Source: JANPBY01 sp031430645
GTDB lineage: Bacteria > Actinomycetota > Actinomycetes > DATJPE01
Assembly (NCBI GenBank): GCA_031430645.1
Contig: JANPBY010000190.1
Location: 1-60,755, forward strand
Reading direction: 5' to 3'
DNA length: 60,755 nucleotides
Each line of letters begins with the position of its first letter. Position 1 is the first letter of the stretch. Positions 7,960-16,732 of this stretch are shown here, piece after piece. The notes under the pieces are model-generated. The model was not told the DNA's origin, did not search any database, and saw nothing but the letters and a program-made list of their open reading frames with translations. The translations under genes and the position numbers were made by a program.

Positions 7960-9489
7960 TCAGTTTTCCGGCTTCACCAGGGGAAACAGGATCGTCTCCC
8001 GGATGCTCCTGACCCCCGTAAGAGCCATGAGGAGCCGATCGATTCCCACCCCGACACCACCCATCGGCGGCATGCCGTACTCCATCGCGCGCAGGAAATC
8101 CTCGTCCAAGGGCATCGCCTCGACATCGCCGCCCGCGGCCAGCCGGGCCTGCTCCTCGAAGCGCTGCCGTTGGATCACGGGATCGACGAGTTCGGAGTAG
8201 CCAGTGCCGAGCTCGAAGCCTGCGATGTAGAGGTCCCACTTCTCCACGACGCCGGGCTGACTGCGGTGCTGGCGCACGAGCGGAGAGGTGTCGACGGGAA
8301 AGTCGAGGACGAAGGTCGGGCCGCCGAACGTTGGGACGACATGGTGCTCGAACAATTCCTCGACCAGCTTGCCGTGGATCGCGCTGCCGTCATAGGTGAT
8401 CTCAGCCGCGGTGGCCAAGGCGCGGAGCCGCTCGATCGGAGTCTCCGGGGCGATCTCCTCGCCGACGGCTGCTGAGACGGCCGGGAACATCGAGACCCGG
8501 TCCCACTCGCCGCCCAGGTCGAACTCTGAGCCGTCGAGGTGCGTGACGGTGGTCGAGCCAACGGCCGACACAGCAGCCTCCTGCACCAAGGAGCGAGTGA
8601 GTGCCGCAACGGAGTAGTAATCCTCGTAGGCGGCATAGAACTCGAGCATTGCGAACTCGGGGCTGTGCGTAGAGTCCGCGCCCTCGTTGCGGAAGTTTCG
8701 GTTGATCTCGAACACCCGCTCCATGCCACCCACGACGCAACGCTTGAGGAACAGCTCGGGAGCGATCCGCAAGAACACGTCAAGGTCGAAAGCGTGGGCA
8801 TGGGTGACGAAGGGACGCGCCGCCGCGCCGCCCTGGAGGGTCTGCAGCATCGGCGTCTCGACCTCGACGAAACCCCGGTTGGCGAAGCTTTCCCGCAACG
8901 AACGCACGACGGCTGGCCGCAACAGGGCCATCGTCCGTGCCTCCGGACGCATGACCAGGTCGACGTAGCGCTGACGCACCCGGGTTTCCTCGGACAGGGC
9001 CTTGTGCGACACCGGCAACGGACGCAGGGCCTTGCTGGTCATCGCCCAGGAACTGGCGAGCACGGACAGCTCCCCACGGCGCGAGGAGATGACCTCACCC
9101 GTCGCACCGACGTGGTCACCGAGATCAACATCGGACTTCCACGCAGCGAGGGCTTCCTCGCCGACGCGATCCAAGGACAGCATGACCTGGAGCTCGGTGC
9201 CGTCTCCTGCGCGCAGCATCGCAAAGCAGAGCTTGCCGGTATTGCGGACGAACATCACCCGACCGACAACTCCGACCTGCTCCCCCGTCTCGGTTCCGTC
9301 CTCGAGCTCTGGCCAGGCAGCGCGAACCTCGGCCAGGGTGTGGGTCCGCGGGTAGCCCAGGGCGTACGGCTCGACGCCGGTATCGAGCAACCGCTGCCGC
9401 TTCTCGCGACGTACCCGCATCTGTTCGGGCAGCTCGTCTTCGGGATAGACGTCCTGCCCGGGGGGCGCGTCAGGCGGGTGATCATCCAT
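7960..9489 (-). CDS. lysS: Class II lysyl-tRNA synthetase
   Basis: Charges tRNA-Lys. The 509-residue protein has an N-terminal OB-fold (about 65-175). The class II core has motif 2 (FRNEGADSTHSPEF) and motif 3 (GMPPMGGVGVGIDRLLM). The N-terminal 30 residues are acidic and Pro-rich and are likely an unstructured extension. ATG 9489 has no Shine-Dalgarno sequence but sits 8 bases after a TAGCCT -10-like hexamer. Confidence 0.96.
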   Translation of the reverse strand: MDDHPPDAPPGQDVYPEDELPEQMRVRREKRQRLLDTGVEPYALGYPRTHTLAEVRAAWPELEDGTETGEQVGVVGRVMFVRNTGKLCFAMLRAGDGTELQVMLSLDRVGEEALAAWKSDVDLGDHVGATGEVISSRRGELSVLASSWAMTSKALRPLPVSHKALSEETRVRQRYVDLVMRPEARTMALLRPAVVRSLRESFANRGFVEVETPMLQTLQGGAAARPFVTHAHAFDLDVFLRIAPELFLKRCVVGGMERVFEINRNFRNEGADSTHSPEFAMLEFYAAYEDYYSVAALTRSLVQEAAVSAVGSTTVTHLDGSEFDLGGEWDRVSMFPAVSAAVGEEIAPETPIERLRALATAAEITYDGSAIHGKLVEELFEHHVVPTFGGPTFVLDFPVDTSPLVRQHRSQPGVVEKWDLYIAGFELGTGYSELVDPVIQRQRFEEQARLAAGGDVEAMPLDEDFLRAMEYGMPPMGGVGVGIDRLLMALTGVRSIRETILFPLVKPEN

Positions 9490-9497
9490 GGCGCACC

Positions 9498-9503
9498 AGG
9501 CTA
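9498..9503 (-). promoter_or_regulatory. Candidate leaderless promoter (-10) of lysS
   Basis: TAGCCT on the minus strand is followed by 8 bases and then the lysS ATG. It matches the TANNNT leaderless pattern seen at several genes here. Confidence 0.35.
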
Positions 9504-9533
9504 TCGGTCCGCAACCGGCGCTAGCGTTGAGCC

Positions 9534-10108
9534 GTGATCTCAGGAGTTCCAGAACCCGGCTGGCAGGAGCGGCGGCTGTCTTTCGGTGCAGCAGCCGACG
9601 ACTACGACCGATACCGACCGGGCTACCCCGACCAGGCCGTCAGCTGGTGCTGCGGACCATCGGGCGGGCGGGTCGTCGACGCCGGCTCGGGTACGGGCAG
9701 GTTCCGGAGCCCGCGCACGCGGAGTTCGTCCGAGTCTTAGTGCCTGGTGGGCAGTTCGCCGCCCTGTGGAACGCACGCGACGACCGGATCCCGTGGGTCG
9801 CCGAGCTCCGTGAGCTGATCGGCGGGCAGGACTGGTTCACCGTCCTCGAGGCCCTGGATGCCCCCGAGCTCGGAGACTGCTTCGCACGTCCCGAGGGCGC
9901 GATGTGGCACCACAGGCAGATCGTGGATGTCGAGGGGCTCGTCGGTCTTGTGGCGTCGATGTCGTTCGTGCGACTGCGCCCCGACGTCGACGAAGTCCTG
10001 GCACGAGTGCGGAGCCTGGCTACCAGCCATCCGGACCTCGTCGGGCGGCCGACGATCGAAGTCCCGTGGACGACTCGGGCCTTTCGGGCTCAGGTGTTGC
10101 GTTCGTAG
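9534..10108 (+). pseudogene. Class I SAM-dependent methyltransferase with internal deletion and frameshift
   Basis: The first part (from 9534) reads SFGAAADDYDRYRPGYP and then motif I, VVDAGSGTG. In that frame it turns to nonsense after about 9697 and stops at 9740. In another frame, from about 9700 to 10108, the C-terminal half follows: EFVRVLVPGGQFAALWN, then DDRIPWVAELREL. In intact relatives about 60 residues separate motif I from this second part, so roughly 180 bases plus a frame are missing. The SAM pocket is lost. It is convergent with and overlaps coaX by 19 bases. Confidence 0.85.
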
Positions 10109-10848
10109 ATCAGCCGGAGCCCGACGAGCGTGAGGTCTGGACGATGGTCGGTGATGGTTTCCGACTCCGGCACGACGACCGGGGCGAGGCCACCGGTGGC
10201 GATGACCGCCGTCAGGGGCACGCCGAGCTCGGCAACAATCCTCCGGACGAGACCGTCGACCTGGCCGGCGAAGCCGTACAGCGCACCGGACTGCAGCGCC
10301 TCCACGGTGTTGCGACCGATGACCGATCTCGGGCGCACCAGCTCGACCCGCCGGAGCTGAGCTGCGCGCGCGGCCAGGGCTTCGATGGAGATCTCGATGC
10401 CGGGGGCGAGCGCTCCCCCGAGGAACTCGCCGTTGGCGCTGACGACATCGAGGTTGGTGGAGGTGCCGAAGTCGACGACGACGCACGGCCCGCCAAACAG
10501 GGTGTGCGCGGCGAGGGTGTTGACGATGCGGTCAGCCCCGACCTCCTTGGGGTTGTCGGTGAGCACCGGAACCCCAGTCTTGGTCCCCGGTTCGACGATG
10601 ACAATCGGCACCCGTCCCTGCCAGTGCTCGAGGACGACGCGCATCTCGCGCAGCACCGAAGGCACCGTCGAACACAGCGCGACCCCAGTGATCTCTGGCT
10701 CACCGTGCAGGAGGCCCCGAAAGGTCAGCAACATCTCGTCGCCCGTGGCCCGCGGATCGGTCTGCACGCGCCACGACCGCACCAGGTGGTCAGCGAGGAA
10801 CAACCCAAGGACTGTGTTGGTGTTCCCGACGTCGATGGCGAGGAGCAT
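10090..10848 (-). CDS. coaX: Type III pantothenate kinase
   Basis: Phosphorylates pantothenate, the first step to coenzyme A. The 252-residue protein has the ASKHA phosphate motif LLAIDVGNTNT at the N-terminus. VVDFGTSTN and GGALAPGIEIS follow, as in CoaX. Start ATG 10848 shares one base with the nadC stop (TGATG). It is the last gene of the DUF2520-panC-nadB-nadC-coaX operon. Confidence 0.94.
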   Translation of the reverse strand: MLLAIDVGNTNTVLGLFLADHLVRSWRVQTDPRATGDEMLLTFRGLLHGEPEITGVALCSTVPSVLREMRVVLEHWQGRVPIVIVEPGTKTGVPVLTDNPKEVGADRIVNTLAAHTLFGGPCVVVDFGTSTNLDVVSANGEFLGGALAPGIEISIEALAARAAQLRRVELVRPRSVIGRNTVEALQSGALYGFAGQVDGLVRRIVAELGVPLTAVIATGGLAPVVVPESETITDHRPDLTLVGLRLIYERNT

Positions 10849-11792
10849 CAGCCGGTCACCGTGGCCGCGTCGCCGAGGTCCAGGGTGCGCAGGTCGAGCG
10901 GCCGGAGGTCGAGTGCGATGTCGAGCACTGGTGCGGAGTGGGTCAAGGCGCCCACGGCGATGTAGTCGACCCCGGTCTCTGCCACCGCTCGGGCCGTGTC
11001 GAGGGAGAGACCGCCGCTGGCTTCCAGCCGGGCTCGACCGGCGGTCAGACGTACGGCCTCCCGCATCTCCTCCACCGACATATTGTCGAGGAGCACGAGG
11101 TCCGCACCGGCCGCCAGCACCTCGACCAGTTGGGTGAGCGAGTCGACCTCGACCTCGACCGGCAACCCGGGCCACATGGCGCGCACCGCTTTGAAAGCCG
11201 GCGCGACGCCACCCGCCGCCACGACATGGTTGTCCTTCACGAGCGCGGCATCGGACAGGGCCATCCGATGGTTGGTCCCACCCCCACAGCGGACGGCGTA
11301 CTTCTCGAGCGACCGTAACAAGGGAGTGGTCTTGCGGGTGTCCCGTACGGCCGCGCCGGTGCCCTCGACTGCGTCGACCCAGCGACGGGTGAGGGTCGCG
11401 ATCCCCGAGAGGTGGCACAGCAGGTTGAGAGCCGTACGTTCTCCGGTCAGCAGATCGCGGGTCCGGCCCTGGACGGTCGCGAGCACGTCTCCGCGCTCGA
11501 TCAGGTCTCCGTCGCTGGCGTGGCGCACGATCGTCCCCCGCCCGTCGGTGACGACCTCGAGCACCACCTCGGCCACCGCGAGGCCAGCGACCACCCCAGA
11601 TGTGCGCGCCACGAAATCACCAACCGCATGCTGCTCTCGCGGCACTGTCGCCGCCGAGGTCACGTCGACCCCACCGGCGAGATCTTCGGCAAGGGCGGCG
11701 AGCACCAGGTCTTCGACGGCGGCCGGATCCAAACCGGCCGCAGCCAGCCGCTCAAGGAGTTCAGGAGGCAGAGTCGTGGGTTCCTTGGTCAT
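10848..11792 (-). CDS. nadC: Nicotinate-nucleotide pyrophosphorylase (quinolinate phosphoribosyltransferase)
   Basis: Converts quinolinate and PRPP to nicotinate mononucleotide in NAD synthesis. The 314-residue protein contains RKTTPLLRSLEKYAVRCGGG, with the conserved basic substrate-binding residues. The barrel strands VEVEVDSL, LVLLDNMS, LEASGGL and YIAVGALTHSA follow. The start overlaps the nadB stop by 4 bases. An N-terminal extension of about 20 residues is slightly longer than usual. Confidence 0.95.
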   Translation of the reverse strand: MTKEPTTLPPELLERLAAAGLDPAAVEDLVLAALAEDLAGGVDVTSAATVPREQHAVGDFVARTSGVVAGLAVAEVVLEVVTDGRGTIVRHASDGDLIERGDVLATVQGRTRDLLTGERTALNLLCHLSGIATLTRRWVDAVEGTGAAVRDTRKTTPLLRSLEKYAVRCGGGTNHRMALSDAALVKDNHVVAAGGVAPAFKAVRAMWPGLPVEVEVDSLTQLVEVLAAGADLVLLDNMSVEEMREAVRLTAGRARLEASGGLSLDTARAVAETGVDYIAVGALTHSAPVLDIALDLRPLDLRTLDLGDAATVTG

Positions 11793-13444
11793 CGGACTCC
11801 CTCCAAAGGTTGTGTGTCGATCGCGCTGAGCCTCAGGTCGAGACGACCACCGACGAGACGACCCACCAGGCGACCGTGCCAGTGCTCATCGTCGCGGTCC
11901 GGGAAGTCCTCGCGCCAGTGCGATCCACGGGTCTCCTGCCGGAGCCGAGCTGCCGCGACGAGGAACGAGGCCACGGTGTGGAGGTTGGTCGCCTCCCAGG
12001 TCTGCGTGCACGGGTCGGCGCTCTCCCGGGCGACGAGCTCGGTCAACCGGGCCTGCGTGCGGGCCAGGCTCTGCTCGCTGCGAAGGACACCCGCCCCGTC
12101 GGTCATCGTCGCGGCGAGCAGCGGGCGTACGTCTTCGGCCAGCAACCCCACCAGGGTCGGGTCGGTCGGCGCCGGCTCCTGCCGGTCCGGCAATCCCTTG
12201 GCCAGGTCGGCTCCGATTCGCTCGGCAAAAACCAGTCCCTCCAAAAGAGAATTGGACGCAAGCCGGTTGGCGCCGTGGACGCCGGTGCAGGCCACTTCGC
12301 CGCACGCGTACAAACCGGGGACCGAGGTCCGGCCTTCGAGATCCGTGCGCACGCCGCCGCTGGCGTAGTGGCACGCGGGCGCGACCGGCACGAGCTCGGT
12401 CACCGGGTCGATGCCATAAGAGCGGCAGGACTCAAGGATCGTGGGGAACCGCCGAGCCCAGAGCTCGGGACCCAGGTGCCTGCCGTCGAGCCAGAAGTGG
12501 GCAGCACCGGTCTCGCGCATCCGGCGCATAGTCGCCTTGGCCACCACGTCCCGCGGCGCGAGGTCGGCCAGCTCGTGCTCACCGAGCATGAACCGCTTGC
12601 CGTCGTCGTCAACGAGAAAGGCCCCCTCGCCACGCAGGGCCTCGGAGATCAGGGGCTGTTGCCCGCGGGCCGCCGCCCCCAAGTAGAGGACGGTCGGGTG
12701 GAACTGTACGAACTCCAGGTCAGCAACCTCGGCGCCGGCGCGGAGGGCGACGGCGACCCCGTCCCCTGTGGAGACGCGGGGGTTAGTTGTCTGCTCAAAG
12801 ACCTGTCCCATCCCGCCAGTGGCCAGCACCACAGCCCTGGCCGAGACCGACCCGACACCACCACGCTGTCCTTCGCCCATCACGTGCAAGGTCGCGCCAC
12901 AGACCGAACCATCTGCGGCAGTCAGCAGGTCGAGCACCAAGGCGTGCTCGATGATCTCGACGCCAGGATCGGCCCGGACTGCAGCCACGAGGGCCCGAGA
13001 GATCTCGGCACCGGTGGCGTCGCCACCCGCGTGTGCGATCCGGTCGCGATGGTGCCCGCCTTCGCGGGTGAGCGAGAGTTCGCCGTCGTCGTCGACATCG
13101 AAGGTTGCGCCCTCGTCGATGAGCCGACCAACCGCTCCGGGGCCTTGGGTTACAAGGACCCGGACGGCCTTCTCGTCGCAGAGGCCTGCGCCCGCAACGA
13201 GGGTGTCGTGCAGGTGCTGGGATGGGGTGTCGCCCGGCCCCATGGCGGCCGCGATCCCACCCTGCGCCCACTTCGTAGACCCATCGCCGAGGTCAGCCTT
13301 GGTCACCAGCAAGACGGTGCCCGTACGTCTCGCGCGCAACGCTGCCGTCAAACCAGCGACCCCACTGCCGACCACCACTACATCAGCGTCGGTCCGCCAG
13401 CCCGGGGCGGCGGCAGCCAGCCGCGACGGCACGCGCATCGTCAT
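11789..13444 (-). CDS. nadB: L-aspartate oxidase
   Basis: FAD enzyme oxidising aspartate to iminoaspartate for quinolinate synthesis. The 551-residue protein has the dinucleotide fold VVVGSGVAGLTAAL. The succinate-dehydrogenase-like core includes EGGHHRDRIAHAGGDATG, with the substrate-binding His/Arg, and FVQFHPT. The active-site segment CGEVACTGVHGANRLASNSL is also present. It overlaps panC (GTGA/ATGA-type) and nadC by 4 bases. No nadA lies in this window. Confidence 0.95.
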   Translation of the reverse strand: MTMRVPSRLAAAAPGWRTDADVVVVGSGVAGLTAALRARRTGTVLLVTKADLGDGSTKWAQGGIAAAMGPGDTPSQHLHDTLVAGAGLCDEKAVRVLVTQGPGAVGRLIDEGATFDVDDDGELSLTREGGHHRDRIAHAGGDATGAEISRALVAAVRADPGVEIIEHALVLDLLTAADGSVCGATLHVMGEGQRGGVGSVSARAVVLATGGMGQVFEQTTNPRVSTGDGVAVALRAGAEVADLEFVQFHPTVLYLGAAARGQQPLISEALRGEGAFLVDDDGKRFMLGEHELADLAPRDVVAKATMRRMRETGAAHFWLDGRHLGPELWARRFPTILESCRSYGIDPVTELVPVAPACHYASGGVRTDLEGRTSVPGLYACGEVACTGVHGANRLASNSLLEGLVFAERIGADLAKGLPDRQEPAPTDPTLVGLLAEDVRPLLAATMTDGAGVLRSEQSLARTQARLTELVARESADPCTQTWEATNLHTVASFLVAAARLRQETRGSHWREDFPDRDDEHWHGRLVGRLVGGRLDLRLSAIDTQPLEGVR

Positions 13445-14310
13445 CGGTCCGTCACCGTCACCGTCGTGTTGTCGATGAGCCGCGTCCCTTCGACGACTAC
13501 TGCCACCAGGACCAAGATCGGGCCGACGTACCCCGGCGGGACCTCGGCGAACGTCGCAGGATCGACGAGTGTCAGATAGTCGAGCACGAGACCGGGTTCC
13601 GCGTCGAGCGCAGACGTCATGGCCGTGCGAACCGCGTCAGGACCGGAGGGGGCCGCAGCTCGCCCAGCAGCTAGGGCTTGAGGCACGGCGAGGGCAACCG
13701 CGCGACCGGCAGACGTGAGCCGGTCGTTGCGCGAAGAGAGCGCGAGACCGTCGTTCGCCCGCACCGTGTCGACGGACACGATGCGCACTCCCAGTTCGAG
13801 ATCGCCGACCATCTGACGCACCAAGGCGACCTGCTGGGCGTCCTTGGCACCGAACACCGCAACGTCTGGTCGAACCTGGCCGAATAGCTTGGCCACCACC
13901 GTCAAGACGCCATCGAAGTGGCCCGGTCGCGAAGCGCCCTCGAACACCGTCCCGAGCAAACCGGCGGAGACGGTCACTTCGGGCTCTCCTGGCGGATACA
14001 TGACGTCGACCGACGGTGCCCAGACGACAGCCACGCCCGCGCCGCGACAGACTTCGAGGTCGGCTTCCCAGGTGCGTGGATAGCGCTCGAGGTCGTCGAG
14101 GGATCCGAACTGCAACGGGTTCACGAAGATGCTCACGACCACCAGGTCAGCGTTCTCTGCTGCTGCCCGCATCAGGGCCTGATGTCCGTCGTGCAGGGCG
14201 CCCATGGTGGGAACCAGCGCGACCCGCAGTCCGGCGGCTCGTTGCCCGGCGAGGGCAACGGCCAACTCTTCACGGGTGCGCGCAACCACGAGCTCCGACG
14301 ACAGCGTCAC
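13441..14310 (-). CDS. panC: Pantothenate synthetase
   Basis: Joins pantoate and beta-alanine. The 289-residue protein has PTMGALHDGHQALM, with the HxGH nucleotide motif (HDGH here). VFGAKDAQQVALVRQM and the KMSKS-equivalent LSSRNDRL follow. It sits between DUF2520 and nadB with 4-base overlaps on both sides. panD, which often lies here in actinobacteria, is absent from the cluster. Confidence 0.94.
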   Translation of the reverse strand: MTLSSELVVARTREELAVALAGQRAAGLRVALVPTMGALHDGHQALMRAAAENADLVVVSIFVNPLQFGSLDDLERYPRTWEADLEVCRGAGVAVVWAPSVDVMYPPGEPEVTVSAGLLGTVFEGASRPGHFDGVLTVVAKLFGQVRPDVAVFGAKDAQQVALVRQMVGDLELGVRIVSVDTVRANDGLALSSRNDRLTSAGRAVALAVPQALAAGRAAAPSGPDAVRTAMTSALDAEPGLVLDYLTLVDPATFAEVPPGYVGPILVLVAVVVEGTRLIDNTTVTVTDR

Positions 14311-15233
14311 CCAGCCACGTCCTCGACTGGTCCTGCTAAAGCGTCCAGCAGGGCTTCAGCCTGCTCAGGGCGCAGCCGTCCCGAGGCGAGCGCTCGATCG
14401 GCAGTCGCCCGAGCCAGGGCGCGGTAGGTGGCCAGGGTTGCCGGGTCGACCGCCGCCAAGGCGCGTACGTGCTCCGCGACGGTGCCGGCGTCACCTCGTG
14501 CCACCGGCCCGGTCAACGCTGCGTCTCCGGACCGCAATGCGTTGTCGAGGGCAGCTGAGAGCAACGGCCCAAGAGCGCGACCTGGGTCGTCCACCCCACT
14601 CAGCGCGAGCAGGTCACAGGCCTGGGACACCAAGGTGACCAGGTGGTTCGAGCCGTGTGCGAGGGCCGCGTGATAGAGCCCACGCGACTCCTCGTCGACC
14701 CAGACCGGCTCGGCTCCGATTTCGACGACGAGTGCCTCGGCAACCGGGCGCAACACCTCAGGGGAGGTCACGCCAAATGTGGCTCCGCCTAGTCGGCCGA
14801 GGTCGACCGACGTTCCGGTGAAGGTCATCACCGGGTGCAGGGCGAGCGGAAGCCCGCCGGCTTCAGTCATCGGAGCGAGGATCGCGACGCCGTACCGCCC
14901 CGAGGTGTGCACGAGCAGCTGACCCGGCCGTACCGAACCAGTCGCGGCCAAACCGGTGGCCAACGAGGCGATCGCGTCATCAGGGACAGTAAGCAGAACG
15001 AGATCCGTGCGTGCCATCACCTCTTGCGGGGTGACGAGCGGCACGCCGGGGAGGAGCGCTTCCGCCCTCTCGCGGGACCGCTCAGAGACAGCCGAGGCCG
15101 CGACCACGCGGTGGCCCACCAACGCGAGGGCCGCACCGAGTACGGCTCCGACCCGGCCCGTACCGACAACACCGACCGCGAGTCTCGCGGGCCGGCCCGC
15201 CGGCCGGATGGCCGCTGCGCGCTGTTCGGTCAT
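14307..15233 (-). CDS. Rossmann-fold DUF2520 protein, first gene of the pan/nad operon
   Basis: The 308-residue protein begins with an NAD(P)-binding fold (VGVVGTGRVGAVLGAAL, about 18-35) and ends in a DUF2520 helical domain (about 150-295). The whole resembles ketopantoate or pyrroline-carboxylate reductase architecture. The family is usually found beside panC and has been suspected to supply pantoate, but this is not shown by sequence. ATG 15233 is the third ATG of a tandem repeat (see the leader entry), and its stop overlaps panC by 4 bases. Confidence 0.88.
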   Translation of the reverse strand: MTEQRAAAIRPAGRPARLAVGVVGTGRVGAVLGAALALVGHRVVAASAVSERSRERAEALLPGVPLVTPQEVMARTDLVLLTVPDDAIASLATGLAATGSVRPGQLLVHTSGRYGVAILAPMTEAGGLPLALHPVMTFTGTSVDLGRLGGATFGVTSPEVLRPVAEALVVEIGAEPVWVDEESRGLYHAALAHGSNHLVTLVSQACDLLALSGVDDPGRALGPLLSAALDNALRSGDAALTGPVARGDAGTVAEHVRALAAVDPATLATYRALARATADRALASGRLRPEQAEALLDALAGPVEDVAG

Positions 15234-15261
15234 GGAGACTCAGTCATGGGGACTCGGTCAT
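15230..15261 (-). promoter_or_regulatory. Tandem minicistron leader of the DUF2520-panC-nad operon
   Basis: A 14-base unit occurs twice in tandem, and the start of the DUF2520 gene repeats its first eight bases. ATG 15261 opens a 5-codon ORF (MTESP) whose TGA overlaps ATG 15247. That opens a second MTESP ORF whose TGA overlaps ATG 15233, the gene start. Each stop/start overlap is ATGA, the usual form for coupled re-initiation. Shine-Dalgarno support ahead of the first ATG is weak. Confidence 0.55.
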
Positions 15262-15279
15262 GAGGGAAGGTGTTCCAGT

Positions 15280-15300
15280 CCTGTCGGGGTACCGGACAGG
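15280..15300. promoter_or_regulatory. Palindrome in the divergent pan/nad - methyltransferase promoter region
   Basis: CCTGTC (15280-15285) and GACAGG (15295-15300) flank a 9-base centre containing the small palindrome GGTACC. It lies just downstream of a minus-strand -10-like TACCCT (15304-15309). It also overlaps the expected -35 position of the plus-strand gene. A repressor bound here could control both genes. Regulator unknown. Confidence 0.4.
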
Positions 15301-15318
15301 TTCAGGGTATCGGCGGAC

Positions 15319-15324
15319 TAGCGT
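15319..15324 (+). promoter_or_regulatory. Candidate leaderless promoter (-10) of the MidA-type methyltransferase
   Basis: TAGCGT is followed by exactly 7 bases and GTG 15332, which has no Shine-Dalgarno sequence. This supports GTG 15332 as the true start. Confidence 0.45.
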
Positions 15325-15331
15325 CGCCCGC

Positions 15332-16312
15332 GTGTCAGCCTTCCAACCGGTCCCCTGGCAGCAGGCCTGGGAGGCTGCCCTCTATGACCCCGCTGGGTTC
15401 TACCGCCGAGCCGTTGGCCCAGCGGGTCACTTCCGTACCTCCTCGCACATCCCGTTGTTCGCCGATGCCATCGCCCGACTTGCGGCAGACCTCAACGCCT
15501 CGTTGGGCTCTCCGGCCGGATTCACCGTCGTGGACGTCGGCGCCGGGCGGGGCGAGCTCCTCGAAGGGCTCGCCGAGATCGCGCCTCCGGACTGGACCCT
15601 CATGGGCGTCGACGTCGTCGATAGGCCGGAAGAACTCAGTGCTCGCATCGAGTGGGCCAGCGAAACCCCGGCGCACGTGACCGGCTTGCTCATGGCGCAC
15701 GAACTGCTGGATGTCGTGCCTTGCCCGGTCGTGCAGGTCGACAGCCTGGGGTGTATCCGGGAGGTGCTCGTGGATGTCCAGAGCGGCGAGGAGAGACTTG
15801 GCGAGGCTGCAGGTCGGGACGACCGTGAGTGGCTCGCGCGATGGTGGCCGATGGAGGAGCCCGGTGAACGCGCCGAGGTTGGCCACCCCCGTGACCGGCT
15901 CTGGCGTGACCTTGTCGGGAGAGTGGGCAGGGGCGCCGCGCTGGCCGTCGACTACTCCCACAGCGCCGACGACCGCGGAACCGGACGCTGGGCCAACGGA
16001 AGCCTGGTCGGACACCGACGGGGACGGGTGGTGCCAGCCCTACCGAACGGCACCTGCGACCTGACCGCACATGTCGCCTTGGACGCGTGCCTGGCCGAGA
16101 CGGAGGCCGATGTTGACCTCTCGTTCCTCACCAGCCAGCGTGAGGCGTTGGCCGCCCTGGGCGTCGATAGTCGTTTGCCTGAATCAGATTCAGCTGGCCA
16201 AGACTTGAAGGCTTACGTCGAGGCGCTCCAGCGGGCGGGGCAAGCCCGAGAACTCACCGACCCGCACGGACTGGGTGACTTCGGCTGGCTGATGCAGCTG
16301 CGCGGTGTCTGA
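15332..16312 (+). CDS. MidA/NDUFAF7-type (DUF185) SAM-dependent methyltransferase
   Basis: The 326-residue product has SAM motif I TVVDVGAGRGELL and the family's AHELLDVVPCPVVQ segment. Mitochondrial homologues methylate an arginine of the complex I subunit NDUFS2 (NuoD); bacterial targets are unknown. The window does hold a solitary NuoD-like protein 7 kb away, but no link is shown. Start GTG 15332 is preferred over ATG 15260, as the extra residues do not look conserved. Confidence 0.82.
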   Translation: MSAFQPVPWQQAWEAALYDPAGFYRRAVGPAGHFRTSSHIPLFADAIARLAADLNASLGSPAGFTVVDVGAGRGELLEGLAEIAPPDWTLMGVDVVDRPEELSARIEWASETPAHVTGLLMAHELLDVVPCPVVQVDSLGCIREVLVDVQSGEERLGEAAGRDDREWLARWWPMEEPGERAEVGHPRDRLWRDLVGRVGRGAALAVDYSHSADDRGTGRWANGSLVGHRRGRVVPALPNGTCDLTAHVALDACLAETEADVDLSFLTSQREALAALGVDSRLPESDSAGQDLKAYVEALQRAGQARELTDPHGLGDFGWLMQLRGV

Positions 16313-16336
16313 CGAGAAGTCCGCGTGACTTCAGAA

Positions 16337-16732
16337 TCAGCCGAGTCGCTCGCGGACCAAGGTGAGGTCGATCAACAGCGGCGGGCCTTCGCTGGCATCG
16401 TCATCCTCATCGTCGACGGAGCCCTCTGAGTTCTCGTCATCCTCAACAACGAAGGACATCCAGACCCCGGCGTTGTATTCGTTCAGGTCGTCCAGAGCAT
16501 CGTGTACGTCCTCCGACAACTCGGAGAGTTCACCGACATCGCCATCCACATGCAGGGTGTCGGCAACCAGCCCGTCACCGAAGGACCCAAATGAGACCTC
16601 AAGGAACACTGCGTCCGGAACAGCGGTCAAGACCGAGGCGGCCACATGCCGCAGCGCTGCCTCAGCCACGGCCTGCCGGGACGCCTCAGCGCGTTCGGAC
16701 GCGGCCTCCCAAGCGTCGAGGGTGTTGGTCAC
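16337..16732 (-). CDS. Acidic protein of unknown function
   Basis: Not recognised. The 131-residue product starts at GTG 16732 and has an Ala-rich N-terminal helix. An alpha/beta-like middle follows (AVFLEVSFGSFGDGLVADTL). A strongly acidic stretch (about 99-114, DDENSEGSVDDEDDD) precedes a short hydrophobic end. Codon use matches its neighbours. It is convergent with the methyltransferase and has no operon partner. Confidence 0.5.
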   Translation of the reverse strand: MTNTLDAWEAASERAEASRQAVAEAALRHVAASVLTAVPDAVFLEVSFGSFGDGLVADTLHVDGDVGELSELSEDVHDALDDLNEYNAGVWMSFVVEDDENSEGSVDDEDDDASEGPPLLIDLTLVRERLG

